Assembly: GCA_028875875.1 (NCBI GenBank)
Contig: JAGWUV010000011.1
Span: forward strand, 1 to 64,000
DNA from: Bacteroidota bacterium
GTDB lineage: Bacteria; Bacteroidota; Bacteroidia; Chitinophagales; Chitinophagaceae
Direction of reading: 5' to 3'
DNA length: 64,000 bases
The position numbers and the translations under genes were made by a program. Below are positions 35,734-43,311 of the stretch, in pieces. The notes under the pieces were generated by a model. It did no database searches. It worked only from the letters and a program-made list of their open reading frames with translations, and was not told the origin of the DNA. The stretch's first letter is position 1; every line of letters starts with the position of its first letter.

Positions 35734-36147
35734 TTAATTCGCTTCGGTGTATTGTTTGAAATTGTTCAGGATGGCTTGCCATCCGTTCCGTTGCATATCA
35801 ATGGGGTTCTGTTCTTCCGCATCGAAATGAATGGTAACAGTGGTAATGTCCTGTGTTCCGGAGAAATGCACGGTCACCTGCCTGCCATCCGGAATGGTAT
35901 ACACTATTGCTTGTAGCGCTTCTACTGTTGTGTAAGTAGCTTCAAAATCAAATCCAAAACTTCCATCCTTTGCTTCCATCCGTGAATAGAGTTTGCCACC
36001 CACACGTAAATCGTTTGCTGCCTTCGGACAGTGCCAGTCATCTGATGCAAAATTCCAATGAATGATATGAGCAGGGTGCGTATAATAATCCCAGACTTTG
36101 CTCACAGGTGCATGTATGTTAGCGGATATGGTGATAATGGTACTCAT
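35734..36147 (-). CDS. SRPBCC (AHSA1-like) domain protein
   Basis: 137 residues. The fold is shown by the opening ISANIHAPVSKVWDYYTHP, WHCPKAANDLRVGGKLYSRMEAKDG and the C-terminal helix RNGWQAILNNFKQYTE. It is a soluble lipid- or hydrophobic-ligand-binding domain, as in the polyketide cyclase/START group and Aha1. Function here is unknown. It is the first gene of the two-gene unit with the metallo-beta-lactamase. Confidence 0.9.
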   Translation of the reverse strand: MSTIITISANIHAPVSKVWDYYTHPAHIIHWNFASDDWHCPKAANDLRVGGKLYSRMEAKDGSFGFDFEATYTTVEALQAIVYTIPDGRQVTVHFSGTQDITTVTIHFDAEEQNPIDMQRNGWQAILNNFKQYTEAN

Positions 36148-36311
36148 AGAGACTAGTTTTATAAGATGATTAATAAGTGGTGGAAAGAGCTGAGGTTGTT
36201 AATCTTTTGAATAATCATTTGGTTTTGAAATATACTACATGTGTGCAATCGTTTTTAAAGTATTTTATTAGAAAAGCTAAATCAATGCAGCCGAATTAAG
36301 TAATACACTTC

Positions 36312-37259
36312 TTATCTCTTTATAAAATCTACAATTGCATGGAGTACACTTGTATCAAGGGGAGAGGAAGGATCATTGTAGGATTTTATGTTTTCTTCTT
36401 TGCTGCTCACTTTTCGTAAAATATGATTTACTTTTTCTGCTATCATGATCTCGCTTGTAGGATCGGCGGCATGTAGCTTTTCTGCATCCTCCACCTGTAC
36501 TTGCAGGTCGCTGGATCCGTTGATGATCAAAACAGGAATTTTGAGCGTTGAGATTACTGATGCAGGGTTATATTTAAACCAGGAGATTATATATGGTTGC
36601 ACACTGGGGCGAAAGAGTGAGTAAAAAGTGATGGGCACATCTTTCACTAACATTCCCTGTTTTAGACTGTCGATGATAGGGAATACTACATCTTTGGTTG
36701 GTTGTGGTAATAGATGCAGTTGCGCTTTCAATATCTCATCAGCTGGCCTTCCGGCTCCGGCCAGGGAAATAAATTTGGCTGCACCTTCCACACAGGATAA
36801 CATACCGATTAATGAACCTTCGCTGTGGCCGATGACAATTACAGAGGAAAATCGGTCGTCTTTTTTGATGAGTTGAATCCAGTCTTTCGCATCATGTACA
36901 TAATCATCAAACCGGATAGCACTTTCACTTAGCAAAGCCTGCCTGCTTTCCGCCACCCCACGTTTGTCGTATCGAATACTGGCTATATCATTTTCAGCCA
37001 ATGCCGCTGCCAGTTTTTTGTACGTATCATTTTTCATCGAAGGGTTATTACAGTTTCTGTCTGTAGGTCCCGAACCTGCTATGATCAGCGCAACAGCATG
37101 GGGATGGCTATTATTGGGTAAGGCAAGAGTGCCGAAGATGTCTCCGGTGGCGGTATGCAATGTTATCGCTGCTTCCTTGTAAACACTGTCATTTATGATT
37201 TGCGAAAAGGAAAGAGGTATGCGGGTGAACAATAAAATTGCGAATAAGAATGTTTTCAT
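36312..37259 (-). CDS. Exported alpha/beta-hydrolase
   Basis: 315 residues. Signal peptide 1-19 (RIPLSFSQ). The alpha/beta-hydrolase core shows GSGPTDRNCN (oxyanion region), the nucleophile elbow GHSEGSLIG, the Asp in INGSSDLQVQ and the His in EKVNHILR, so the catalytic triad is complete. The family resembles secreted dienelactone-hydrolase or esterase-like enzymes of Bacteroidota. The substrate is unknown. A TACAA-GGCT-TTGTA dyad (37291-37304) lies just upstream. Confidence 0.86.
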   Translation of the reverse strand: MKTFLFAILLFTRIPLSFSQIINDSVYKEAAITLHTATGDIFGTLALPNNSHPHAVALIIAGSGPTDRNCNNPSMKNDTYKKLAAALAENDIASIRYDKRGVAESRQALLSESAIRFDDYVHDAKDWIQLIKKDDRFSSVIVIGHSEGSLIGMLSCVEGAAKFISLAGAGRPADEILKAQLHLLPQPTKDVVFPIIDSLKQGMLVKDVPITFYSLFRPSVQPYIISWFKYNPASVISTLKIPVLIINGSSDLQVQVEDAEKLHAADPTSEIMIAEKVNHILRKVSSKEENIKSYNDPSSPLDTSVLHAIVDFIKR

Positions 37260-37290
37260 TTTGTTAGGGTTAAGCTGCTATAACCAACGG

Positions 37291-37304
37291 TACAAGGCTT
37301 TGTA
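37291..37304. promoter_or_regulatory. Dyad TACAA-N4-TTGTA before the hydrolase gene
   Basis: A 14-base dyad with 5-bp arms, 32 bases upstream of the hydrolase start. It could be an operator. No matching second copy was seen nearby. Confidence 0.3.
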
Positions 37305-37348
37305 CAGATCAGTTGGATGGCTGTTGGTAAGGATATATATTGACTGTT

Positions 37349-37582
37349 TTAGTCATTGGCTTTGTTATAGCGGAAGCTTAGAGCACCACTCGGGCAATGC
37401 GATACTGTGTTGATGATCTCTTCGGTAGTGGCGTGTTCGAGTTGTATCCAGGGTGATACTTTGGTATTGAAAACTTTATGTAATGTTCTTACGCAATTAC
37501 CGGAATGAATACATTTTGCTGATTGCCATACTACTGTAATATCGTTATTAGCATATTCTTTAATGATGTTATTCTTATCCAT
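37349..37582 (-). CDS. Small divergent 4Fe-4S mono-cluster protein
   Basis: 77 residues. The three cysteines CIHSGNC and SHCPSGALSF match the divergent 4Fe-4S mono-cluster domain (Fer4_19 type). An N-terminal helix (EYANNDITVVWQ) precedes them. It probably carries an iron-sulphur cluster used in electron transfer or binding. No partner is evident. Confidence 0.8.
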   Translation of the reverse strand: MDKNNIIKEYANNDITVVWQSAKCIHSGNCVRTLHKVFNTKVSPWIQLEHATTEEIINTVSHCPSGALSFRYNKAND

Positions 37583-37651
37583 AGTGTATTATATGAGTGA
37601 AGTAAAATTGCCGAAGGGTAATGATACGAAGGTTTATCTTTGAAACCCAGT

Positions 37652-37803
37652 TTAGTGTGTCTTTAATTTTTCCATCAGCTCATCAGCAAAAGGTTCGGTA
37701 TTAAGTCCATAGGCATTCACCAGTAAGCCTTTTAGATGAAATTTTTCGGAAGAGATGGCGTACAGAATGGCTTGGTCTGATGGATCGGTATTATCCTCAA
37801 AAC
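37652..37803 (-). other. Out-of-frame C-terminal half of the METY-start gene
   Basis: In the -1 frame after a run of six T on the minus strand (37810-37805) the reading frame continues as RFEDNTDPSDQAILYAISS, then LKGLLVNAYGLNTEPF, and ends EKLKTH with TAA at 37652-37654. This is the expected C-terminal half of the same small protein, so the intact gene would be 100 residues (37652-37953). The break is either a lost base or a T TTT TTC slip. Confidence 0.8.
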
Positions 37804-37953
37804 GAAAAAATCATCCACATGAAAATCGTTGGGAAAAAGGGAGTGACCACCCTTTTTATGGGTGATATAGGCATGTTCTACATTAAAATCTTCGGTATAT
37901 CCTTTGCTTTTCAGATCGCTGATCGCTTCTGATAAGGTATTGTAGGTTTCCAT
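37732..37953 (-). CDS. Small Bacteroidota protein (misnamed phosphoribosylpyrophosphate synthetase), frameshifted
   Basis: As read it has 73 residues from the ATG at 37953 (METYNTLSEAISDLKSKGY); an ATG three codons earlier is less likely. The first 52 residues match the short family that begins METY and has FHVDDFF. The last 21 residues (VLRIIPIHQTKPF...) are out of frame. The proper frame resumes in the -1 phase and ends at 37652. Function is unknown; the database name for this family is not supported by any PRPP synthetase motif. The gene lies only 57 bases from the IS3 left end. Confidence 0.65.
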   Translation of the reverse strand: METYNTLSEAISDLKSKGYTEDFNVEHAYITHKKGGHSLFPNDFHVDDFFVLRIIPIHQTKPFCTPSLPKNFI

Positions 37954-38009
37954 GGTTTTCAACTTTTAGTTGCATTGAAGTTACTCATTAACTGTTTAAA
38001 ACTGTAGAA

Positions 38010-38034
38010 TGTCTTATCCTGAAATCACTTTACA
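38010..38034 (+). repeat. IS3 left inverted repeat
   Basis: 25 bp, starting TGTCTTATCC. It matches the reverse complement of 39336-39360 at 22 of 25 positions; the mismatches are at positions 7, 9 and 17. Confidence 0.9.
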
Positions 38035-38067
38035 TATTTCGTACCCAATATGTAAATTGATAAAACA

Positions 38068-38403
38068 ATGGAAATACCACAAAAGAAGAGATACAGTGGC
38101 AAATATGACAGTAAGCTAAAGATTATCATAGCGAGAGAATATCTTTCTACCGATCAAGGCTACAAAAGCTTGTCTACTAAGTATAATATTCCCCCGACCA
38201 GTATTGCAGATATTGTTAGCTGGTACAAGAAAAGATACCCTACGGGAGAGAAAGACGAATCTGTTATTCAGGCTACAGAAAGCACCATACCCAGCGAAGC
38301 GGATTTAAAAATCACAGCCTTGGAGATGCTGATAGAGAATGCCGGTAAGGAGCTGGGAGTAGACCTTGTAAAAAAGTTTGGTACCAAACAGTTCAGGAAA
38401 TGA
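38068..38403 (+). CDS. IS3 transposase OrfA
   Basis: 111 residues. N-terminal helix-turn-helix (LKIIIAREYLSTDQGYKSLS, NIPPTSIADIVSWYKKR) and a C-terminal leucine-zipper-like helix (ALEMLIENAGKELGVDLV). It binds the IS ends. The slippery heptamer A AAA AAG at 38370-38376, in frame as GTA AAA AAG, is followed by an open -1 frame that runs into orfB, so a fused OrfAB transposase can be made. A purine-rich GGGAG (38355-38359) lies about 10 bases upstream of the slip site. Confidence 0.93.
   Translation: MEIPQKKRYSGKYDSKLKIIIAREYLSTDQGYKSLSTKYNIPPTSIADIVSWYKKRYPTGEKDESVIQATESTIPSEADLKITALEMLIENAGKELGVDLVKKFGTKQFRK
38370..38376 (+). promoter_or_regulatory. Programmed -1 frameshift site of the IS3 element
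   Basis: A AAA AAG in the correct phase of orfA (codons 38368-38376). The -1 frame has no stop between here and the orfB ATG at 38400. A Shine-Dalgarno-like GGGAG precedes it. This is the standard way that IS3 elements make OrfAB. Confidence 0.7.
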
Positions 38404-39326
38404 AAGTACTTTATCCAAGCATTGGATTAGGGAGACTTTGTAAACTGTTTGGTAAAACACGGCAAGGCTATTATGATCATAGTTGGAGGATTTGCGATGA
38501 GCAACTTCAGCAAGCGGTCATTATTGAGTTGGTGCAATCCATTCGCAAAGTATTGCCCAAGGTAGGTGGTAATAAATTGTTGTTCATGTTGAAGGAAGAT
38601 TTTGCTGCACATCATATTTCTATCGGCAGAGATTGCTTCTTCAGGCTTTTAAAAGATAATGATCTATTGGTAAAAAAGAAAAGGCGTTATGTAAGAACCA
38701 CCCAATCCAATCATCACTTTAAAAAGTGGCCTGATCTTACAACAGGTCTGGAAGTAAAAGCAATAGAACAGCTTTGGGTAAGCGATATTACCTACCTGTC
38801 AACACAAAACGGGTTCATTTATCTGTCACTGATTACAGATGCTTATTCCCACAAAATCGTAGGCTATCATCTTAGTCAGCAACTAAAGGTTCAGGGTTGT
38901 CTTATCGCTTTGCATAAAGCGGTAGCCTCATTGAAAGATATATCATCCCTCATTCACCACTCAGACAGAGGGATACAGTACTGCTGTGATGCTTATGTGC
39001 AGGTTTTGCAGCAGAACAAAATAGCTATAAGTATGACACAAAGTGGAAGCCCTTACGATAATGCTGTTGCAGAAAGGGTAAACGGTATTCTAAAAACAGA
39101 ATTGAATCTGGAAAAGACTTTTGTCGATTACAATGATGCTGTGATGCAGGTTCATCAGGCTATTGATGTATATAATCGGATAAGGCCACACATGAGTTGT
39201 GGTAATCTTACACCCGCTAAAGCACATCAATCAAATAAACGCTTACAAAAACTATGGAAACCAAAACAATACTGTAAAGCTAAATCCGTATCATTGTCAA
39301 ACAGTGTAAAGCCTATTCAGGAATAA
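38400..39326 (+). CDS. IS3 transposase OrfB (DDE integrase domain)
   Basis: 308 residues. Its ATG overlaps the orfA stop (ATGA at 38400-38403). It has an HTH_21-like segment at the N-terminus and an rve integrase core with the DDE triad: D in LWVSDITYLS, D in HHSDRGIQY and E in NAVAERVNGILKTEL. It ends inside the right IS end region. It is expressed as a fusion with OrfA by frameshifting, or alone by translational coupling. Confidence 0.94.
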   Translation: MKVLYPSIGLGRLCKLFGKTRQGYYDHSWRICDEQLQQAVIIELVQSIRKVLPKVGGNKLLFMLKEDFAAHHISIGRDCFFRLLKDNDLLVKKKRRYVRTTQSNHHFKKWPDLTTGLEVKAIEQLWVSDITYLSTQNGFIYLSLITDAYSHKIVGYHLSQQLKVQGCLIALHKAVASLKDISSLIHHSDRGIQYCCDAYVQVLQQNKIAISMTQSGSPYDNAVAERVNGILKTELNLEKTFVDYNDAVMQVHQAIDVYNRIRPHMSCGNLTPAKAHQSNKRLQKLWKPKQYCKAKSVSLSNSVKPIQE

Positions 39327-39335
39327 CCGTATAAC

Positions 39336-39360
39336 TGTAAAGTAATTTCAGTACAAGACA
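39336..39360 (-). repeat. IS3 right inverted repeat
   Basis: 25 bp, the mate of 38010-38034. It ends with ACA at 39360. Confidence 0.9.
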
Positions 39361-39657
39361 AATCCTTAATTCGCCAACCCTTCGCACTCCCTTCCTTGTT
39401 ACTCCCTATATACGTCCTACATAAGCCGTATGGAGTTCATGAAAATAACAAATTGCTGATAATCAACACTTAAGTATTCTATTAAAATAGTAGGATGTAT
39501 CGAAGTGCGTAATAATCAATGGTTTATATAAAACATCCGCTTTCAGACCTTCGCATCCTAGCTTTCGCCCACTCTCCCAAAATTGTATCCCGCTATTCAT
39601 GAATCTTTTTATTATTCACTACTTACCACTTACAATTCATCTTTCCCACAAATAAAA
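39361..39657. other. Noncoding stretch after the IS
   Basis: About 300 bases with no coding frame of quality. Nothing else was recognised besides the fbaA terminator at its end. Confidence 0.5.
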
Positions 39658-39683
39658 AAGCCGCAAGTATTCACTTGCGGCTT
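39658..39683 (-). terminator. Terminator of fbaA
   Basis: An 11-bp perfect stem (39658-39668 and 39673-39683), 4-base loop, with a T run on the minus strand after the stem. It lies 22 bases from the fbaA stop. Confidence 0.88.
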
Positions 39684-39704
39684 AAAATATATAGTCGTTC
39701 GATC

Positions 39705-40775
39705 TTATGCGTTCCTGTTGATACAGTTCAGGTCTTCGAAAGCTACTTCCAAACGTTTAATAAAGCTTTCTTCGCCTTTACGTAACCACACACGTGGATC
39801 GTAATGCTTTTTATTCGGCTTATCGGCACCTTCAGGATTACCTAACTGGCCCTGCAGATAAGCTTCGTTCTTTTTATAGTTATTCAGGATACCTTCCCAG
39901 AAAGCCCATTGTAGATCGGTATCCAGGTTCATTTTGATAGCACCGTAGCTAATGGCCTCACGGATTTGGTGCTGGGGAGAACCACTTCCTCCATGGAATA
40001 CGAAGTACACCGGCTTTTCATCGGTAGTATTGAAATGCTGGTGAATGTACACCTGGCTGTTATGCAGGATCTCAGGGCGTAATTGTACGTTACCCGGGCT
40101 ATATACGCCATGAACATTACCAAAAGCAGCTGCTACTGTGAACAAACGGCCAACTTTGCCTAAATGTTCGTAAGCATACGCTACGTGCTGTGGTTGGGTA
40201 TACAATTTATCATTCTCTACATCACTGTTGTCAACGCCATCTTCTTCACCACCGGTAACACCCAATTCAATTTCAATACCCATGCCTAATGGAGCCATGC
40301 GTTTGAAGAATTCAACAGATGTATGAATGTTCTCTTCAATAGGCTCTTCAGACAAATCAAGCATATGAGAACTGAATAAAGGTTGACCCTTTTCTTTGAA
40401 ATATTCTTCACCCGCATCAATTAAACCGCTGATCCAGGGTAACCATTTTTTAGCGGCATGGTCTGTATGCAATACAACAGGTACGCCATAGTATTTTGCT
40501 ACGTTGTGAATATGTAAAGCACCTGAGATAGCGCCACGGATATTACCTTGTAACTGGTCGTTAGGCATTCCCTTACCGGCAATGAACTGTGCACCACCGT
40601 TAGAGAATTGTATGATAACAGGAGAATTTACTTTAGCAGCTGTTTCTAATGTTGCGTTGATGGTGTTGGTGCCGATTGTGTTTACGGCAGGCAGCGCAAA
40701 CTGGTTTTCTTTGGCATCTTTGTACAAAGCTTCCAGTTGCTCTCCAAACAATACACCGGGTTGATACTTTTTCAT
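39705..40775 (-). CDS. fbaA: Class II fructose-1,6-bisphosphate aldolase
   Basis: 356 residues from the ATG at 40775 (MKKYQPGVLFGEQLEALYK). A TTG three codons upstream is not needed. The enzyme cleaves fructose-1,6-bisphosphate in glycolysis using zinc. Zinc ligands and active site: VVLHTDHAAKKWLPW (DHxxK), GIEIELGVTGGEEDG, GVYSPGNVQLRPEIL and FHGGSGSP, and NLDTDLQWAF near the end. This is the FbaA type of class II (the IIA branch, as in E. coli). TATCTTTG (40814-40821) precedes it. Confidence 0.96.
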   Translation of the reverse strand: MKKYQPGVLFGEQLEALYKDAKENQFALPAVNTIGTNTINATLETAAKVNSPVIIQFSNGGAQFIAGKGMPNDQLQGNIRGAISGALHIHNVAKYYGVPVVLHTDHAAKKWLPWISGLIDAGEEYFKEKGQPLFSSHMLDLSEEPIEENIHTSVEFFKRMAPLGMGIEIELGVTGGEEDGVDNSDVENDKLYTQPQHVAYAYEHLGKVGRLFTVAAAFGNVHGVYSPGNVQLRPEILHNSQVYIHQHFNTTDEKPVYFVFHGGSGSPQHQIREAISYGAIKMNLDTDLQWAFWEGILNNYKKNEAYLQGQLGNPEGADKPNKKHYDPRVWLRKGEESFIKRLEVAFEDLNCINRNA

Positions 40776-40813
40776 GTTAGACAATAGTTTAGTTAAGTTT
40801 CGTTTTAGCGCGG

Positions 40814-40821
40814 CAAAGATA
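40814..40821 (-). promoter_or_regulatory. -7 promoter box of fbaA (TATCTTTG)
   Basis: Exact TAnnTTTG match on the minus strand, with a predicted leader of about 32 bases. The same TATCTTTG-CCGC context occurs upstream of rpsT. Confidence 0.6.
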
Positions 40822-40850
40822 CTTGTGTTACGGCAAACGCTTGTTAGCTT

Positions 40851-41657
40851 TTAACTGAAGTTATGCACCGTTAGCTGCTGCAATAAAGATTGAAAATAAG
40901 CGGCTGCATATAACAGCCTGCTGCCATACCAGCTGAAAGGTTCACCGTCAACCAAAAGGATATGTGTTTGAGGAAGTAGTTCCTGCAATTCCCGGATATG
41001 TTTTTCTTTGAAAGGATAAGGCTCAGAAGATAGCAATATTACCTGGCAGTCTGCGGCTTGTAAGTCTGTTGCAGTTACCACAGGGTAGCGTTGCTGCTTG
41101 CTGAAAACATTGTCTAAACCACAGCGTTTCAACATGGCATTAATAAAAGTAGCTCCGCCTGCTGCCATATAGGGTTGCCGCCAGATGAGATAGGCTGCCC
41201 GCAAAGGTTTGCTGAGGGGCTTTAATTTTTCGAAATTTTCTTGAATGCTTTGTGCAATAACAGATGCTTTTGCTGCTGTTCCGGTGATAGAACCGATCGA
41301 TTGTATCATCCATAAAGCTTCTTCCAGTGTATTAATATCGCTCACCCAAACAGGTGCAATCTTCTCCAGGCTTTCTACCTGGTCTTTTACATTCTCTTCT
41401 TTATTGGCGATAACCAGGTCGGGGTGAAGGCTCTCTATCTTGGAAAGATGAATATTCTTAGTGCCACCAACAATAATCTTCGCTTCTTTCCAGTGTGTGG
41501 GATGAATACAGAATTTGGTAATGCCGATCACTTGCGCTTCCAATCCCAGGTCAAACAATAATTCTGTTTGCGAAGGAACCAGTGAAATGATCCTTTCAGG
41601 GTTTTTATGCATAATAATTTTTTTTCCTGTTTGATCTATATGTTCCTGCATAAACAT
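40851..41657 (-). CDS. BtuF-like helical-backbone metal-chelate binding protein
   Basis: 268 residues from the ATG at 41657 (MFMQEHIDQTG); ATG at 41651 and the longer frame to 41705 are alternatives. Two Rossmann-like lobes with a helical backbone: PERIISLVPSQTELLFDLGL, GITKFCIHPTHWK, IVGGTKNIHLSKIESLHPDLVIANKEEN. These are marks of BtuF-type binding proteins. There is no signal peptide and no lipobox, so it may be cytoplasmic or have lost export; related Bacteroidota proteins also lack one. The ligand is unknown; a cobalamin-type substrate is inferred. Divergent from the M1 peptidase gene. Confidence 0.78.
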   Translation of the reverse strand: MFMQEHIDQTGKKIIMHKNPERIISLVPSQTELLFDLGLEAQVIGITKFCIHPTHWKEAKIIVGGTKNIHLSKIESLHPDLVIANKEENVKDQVESLEKIAPVWVSDINTLEEALWMIQSIGSITGTAAKASVIAQSIQENFEKLKPLSKPLRAAYLIWRQPYMAAGGATFINAMLKRCGLDNVFSKQQRYPVVTATDLQAADCQVILLSSEPYPFKEKHIRELQELLPQTHILLVDGEPFSWYGSRLLYAAAYFQSLLQQLTVHNFS

Positions 41658-41718
41658 TACGACAAAACTGTTATGGTTACAATAAAAAATCCAATTACCT
41701 TTCAATTAAACTTTTTTC

Positions 41719-43299
41719 ATGAAAGTATGCTTTCTTGCCATTGTAACACTGCTGGGTTTTATAAGGCTTTCGGCGCAGTCATCTTATTTCCAGCAAGCAC
41801 TGCAATATACTATCGATGCGGAATTGAACGACAAAGAAAAGGCTATAAAAGGTTTTGAAACGATCGTGTATAAAAATAATTCTCCCGACACACTGGCTTT
41901 TATCTGGTTTCATATCTGGCCGAATGCCTACAGGAATGATGGTACTGCCTTATTCCAGCAATTGAAGAATGATCCAAGCAGAAAGCAAAAACTACGTTCC
42001 GGTTCTTATGGCGCTATCGATGGCCTACTGTTTAAAGCGAACGGGATAGAATGTAAAACAGCGGCTCATCCAAATAATGCGTATATCGATATTATCAAAG
42101 TTTTATTGCCTCAGTCATTGTTGCCGGGTGATTCTGTTACTATTACAACTCCTTTCCTGGTAAAATTACCTGCATATTTTTCCAGATCAGGGTATGCCGA
42201 TGGCGAGTTTATGGCTTGCCAGTGGTATCCCAAACCTGCTGTGTACGACAACAACGGATGGCATGAAATGCCTTACCTCGATATGGGAGAATTTTATAGT
42301 GAATATGCATCTTACAAAGTAACTATTACTGTTCCTGCTGCTTATGTGGTTGGTGCTACGGGTACCCTGCAGAACAAAGAGGAACTGGAGGCGTATAAAA
42401 AAATAGGAACAGCTAATTACGCTGCTCAGGGGGCACAGGTTATGAAATATAAACCTATATCAACGGCTAAGAAAACGCTTTTGTATACCGCAGCGCAAGT
42501 GCCCGATTTTGCATGGTTTGCAGATAAGGAATTCATAATCCAGTATGATACTTTACAATTATCTACAGGCACAACAGTGGATGCATTTACGTATTACCAT
42601 CCTAAGAAAAATACCAATTGGGTAAAAAGTGTGGATGATGTAAAAGATGCGGTGCGGAAGTACAGCCAATGGATAGGGGAATATCCTTACCCTGTAGTAC
42701 AGGCAGTAGAAGGGCCTAAGAACAATTCCAGCGGTGGAATGGAATATCCCACTATTACACTGATTACCAGCCCTGATTCTAATCCCGAAAGTCTGGATGG
42801 AGTGATTGCTCACGAAGTAGGGCATAACTGGTTTATGAGTGTTTTCGGAACGAATGAAAGGGAACATCCCTGGATGGATGAAGGGTTGAATACTTATTTT
42901 CAGTTCAGGTATGAGGCGGAGAAATACCGCACCAATTCTATCATTGGCAAGATGATTCCTGAAAAATTGAAAAGTCTTTCTGCAGATGAATTCCAGCGGG
43001 CCGTATACAATGCATTACTACAGGTAGCACCGCAAACGCCCATTGAAACACCTTCGGCGAACTTTGCATCAAGCGATGATTACGGCTTAACCGAATACAT
43101 TAAAACTGCCGTATGGATGTACATAATAGAAGAATCTATTGGTAAAGAGGAAGTAGATAAGGCCTTTCAGTATTACTACGATCATTATAAATTTAAACAC
43201 CCGCAGCCGGAAGATCTGAAAGCTTGTTTTGAACAGGTGACCGGCAAAAAAATGAATCTTGTTTTTAACCTGCTTAACAAAGAAGGTAAGCTGATTTAA
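41719..43299 (+). CDS. Exported M1-family metallopeptidase
   Basis: 526 residues. Signal peptide 1-20 (LGFIRLSAQS). The zinc site is HEVGH (H365, E366, H369) with E388 in DEGLNTYF, giving HExxH-x18-E as in M1. The substrate-binding GxMEN motif is changed to GGMEY (GGMEYPTITLI). The C-terminal helical domain is short. It probably trims peptides in the periplasm or outer membrane. The DUF2252 gene starts 13 bases later on the same strand. Confidence 0.9.
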   Translation: MKVCFLAIVTLLGFIRLSAQSSYFQQALQYTIDAELNDKEKAIKGFETIVYKNNSPDTLAFIWFHIWPNAYRNDGTALFQQLKNDPSRKQKLRSGSYGAIDGLLFKANGIECKTAAHPNNAYIDIIKVLLPQSLLPGDSVTITTPFLVKLPAYFSRSGYADGEFMACQWYPKPAVYDNNGWHEMPYLDMGEFYSEYASYKVTITVPAAYVVGATGTLQNKEELEAYKKIGTANYAAQGAQVMKYKPISTAKKTLLYTAAQVPDFAWFADKEFIIQYDTLQLSTGTTVDAFTYYHPKKNTNWVKSVDDVKDAVRKYSQWIGEYPYPVVQAVEGPKNNSSGGMEYPTITLITSPDSNPESLDGVIAHEVGHNWFMSVFGTNEREHPWMDEGLNTYFQFRYEAEKYRTNSIIGKMIPEKLKSLSADEFQRAVYNALLQVAPQTPIETPSANFASSDDYGLTEYIKTAVWMYIIEESIGKEEVDKAFQYYYDHYKFKHPQPEDLKACFEQVTGKKMNLVFNLLNKEGKLI

Positions 43300-43311
43300 A
43301 AAAACACTCGT

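Larger units (their letters stand above)
38010..39360 (+). mobile_element. Complete IS3-family insertion sequence, 1351 bp
   Basis: The two ends are imperfect inverted repeats of 25 bp (38010-38034 and 39336-39360, 22 matching). Both begin with TGT, as expected for IS3. Between them are two overlapping frames, orfA and orfB, in -1 relation. The flanking bases match only over two positions (AA), so a clean 3-4-bp target duplication is not seen. The copy looks intact and possibly active. It sits between the frameshifted small gene and fbaA. Confidence 0.92.

Noticed and set aside
38005-39364. Three-base target duplication of the IS3 element
   Set aside because: The left flank GAA and right flank AAT do not match beyond AA.
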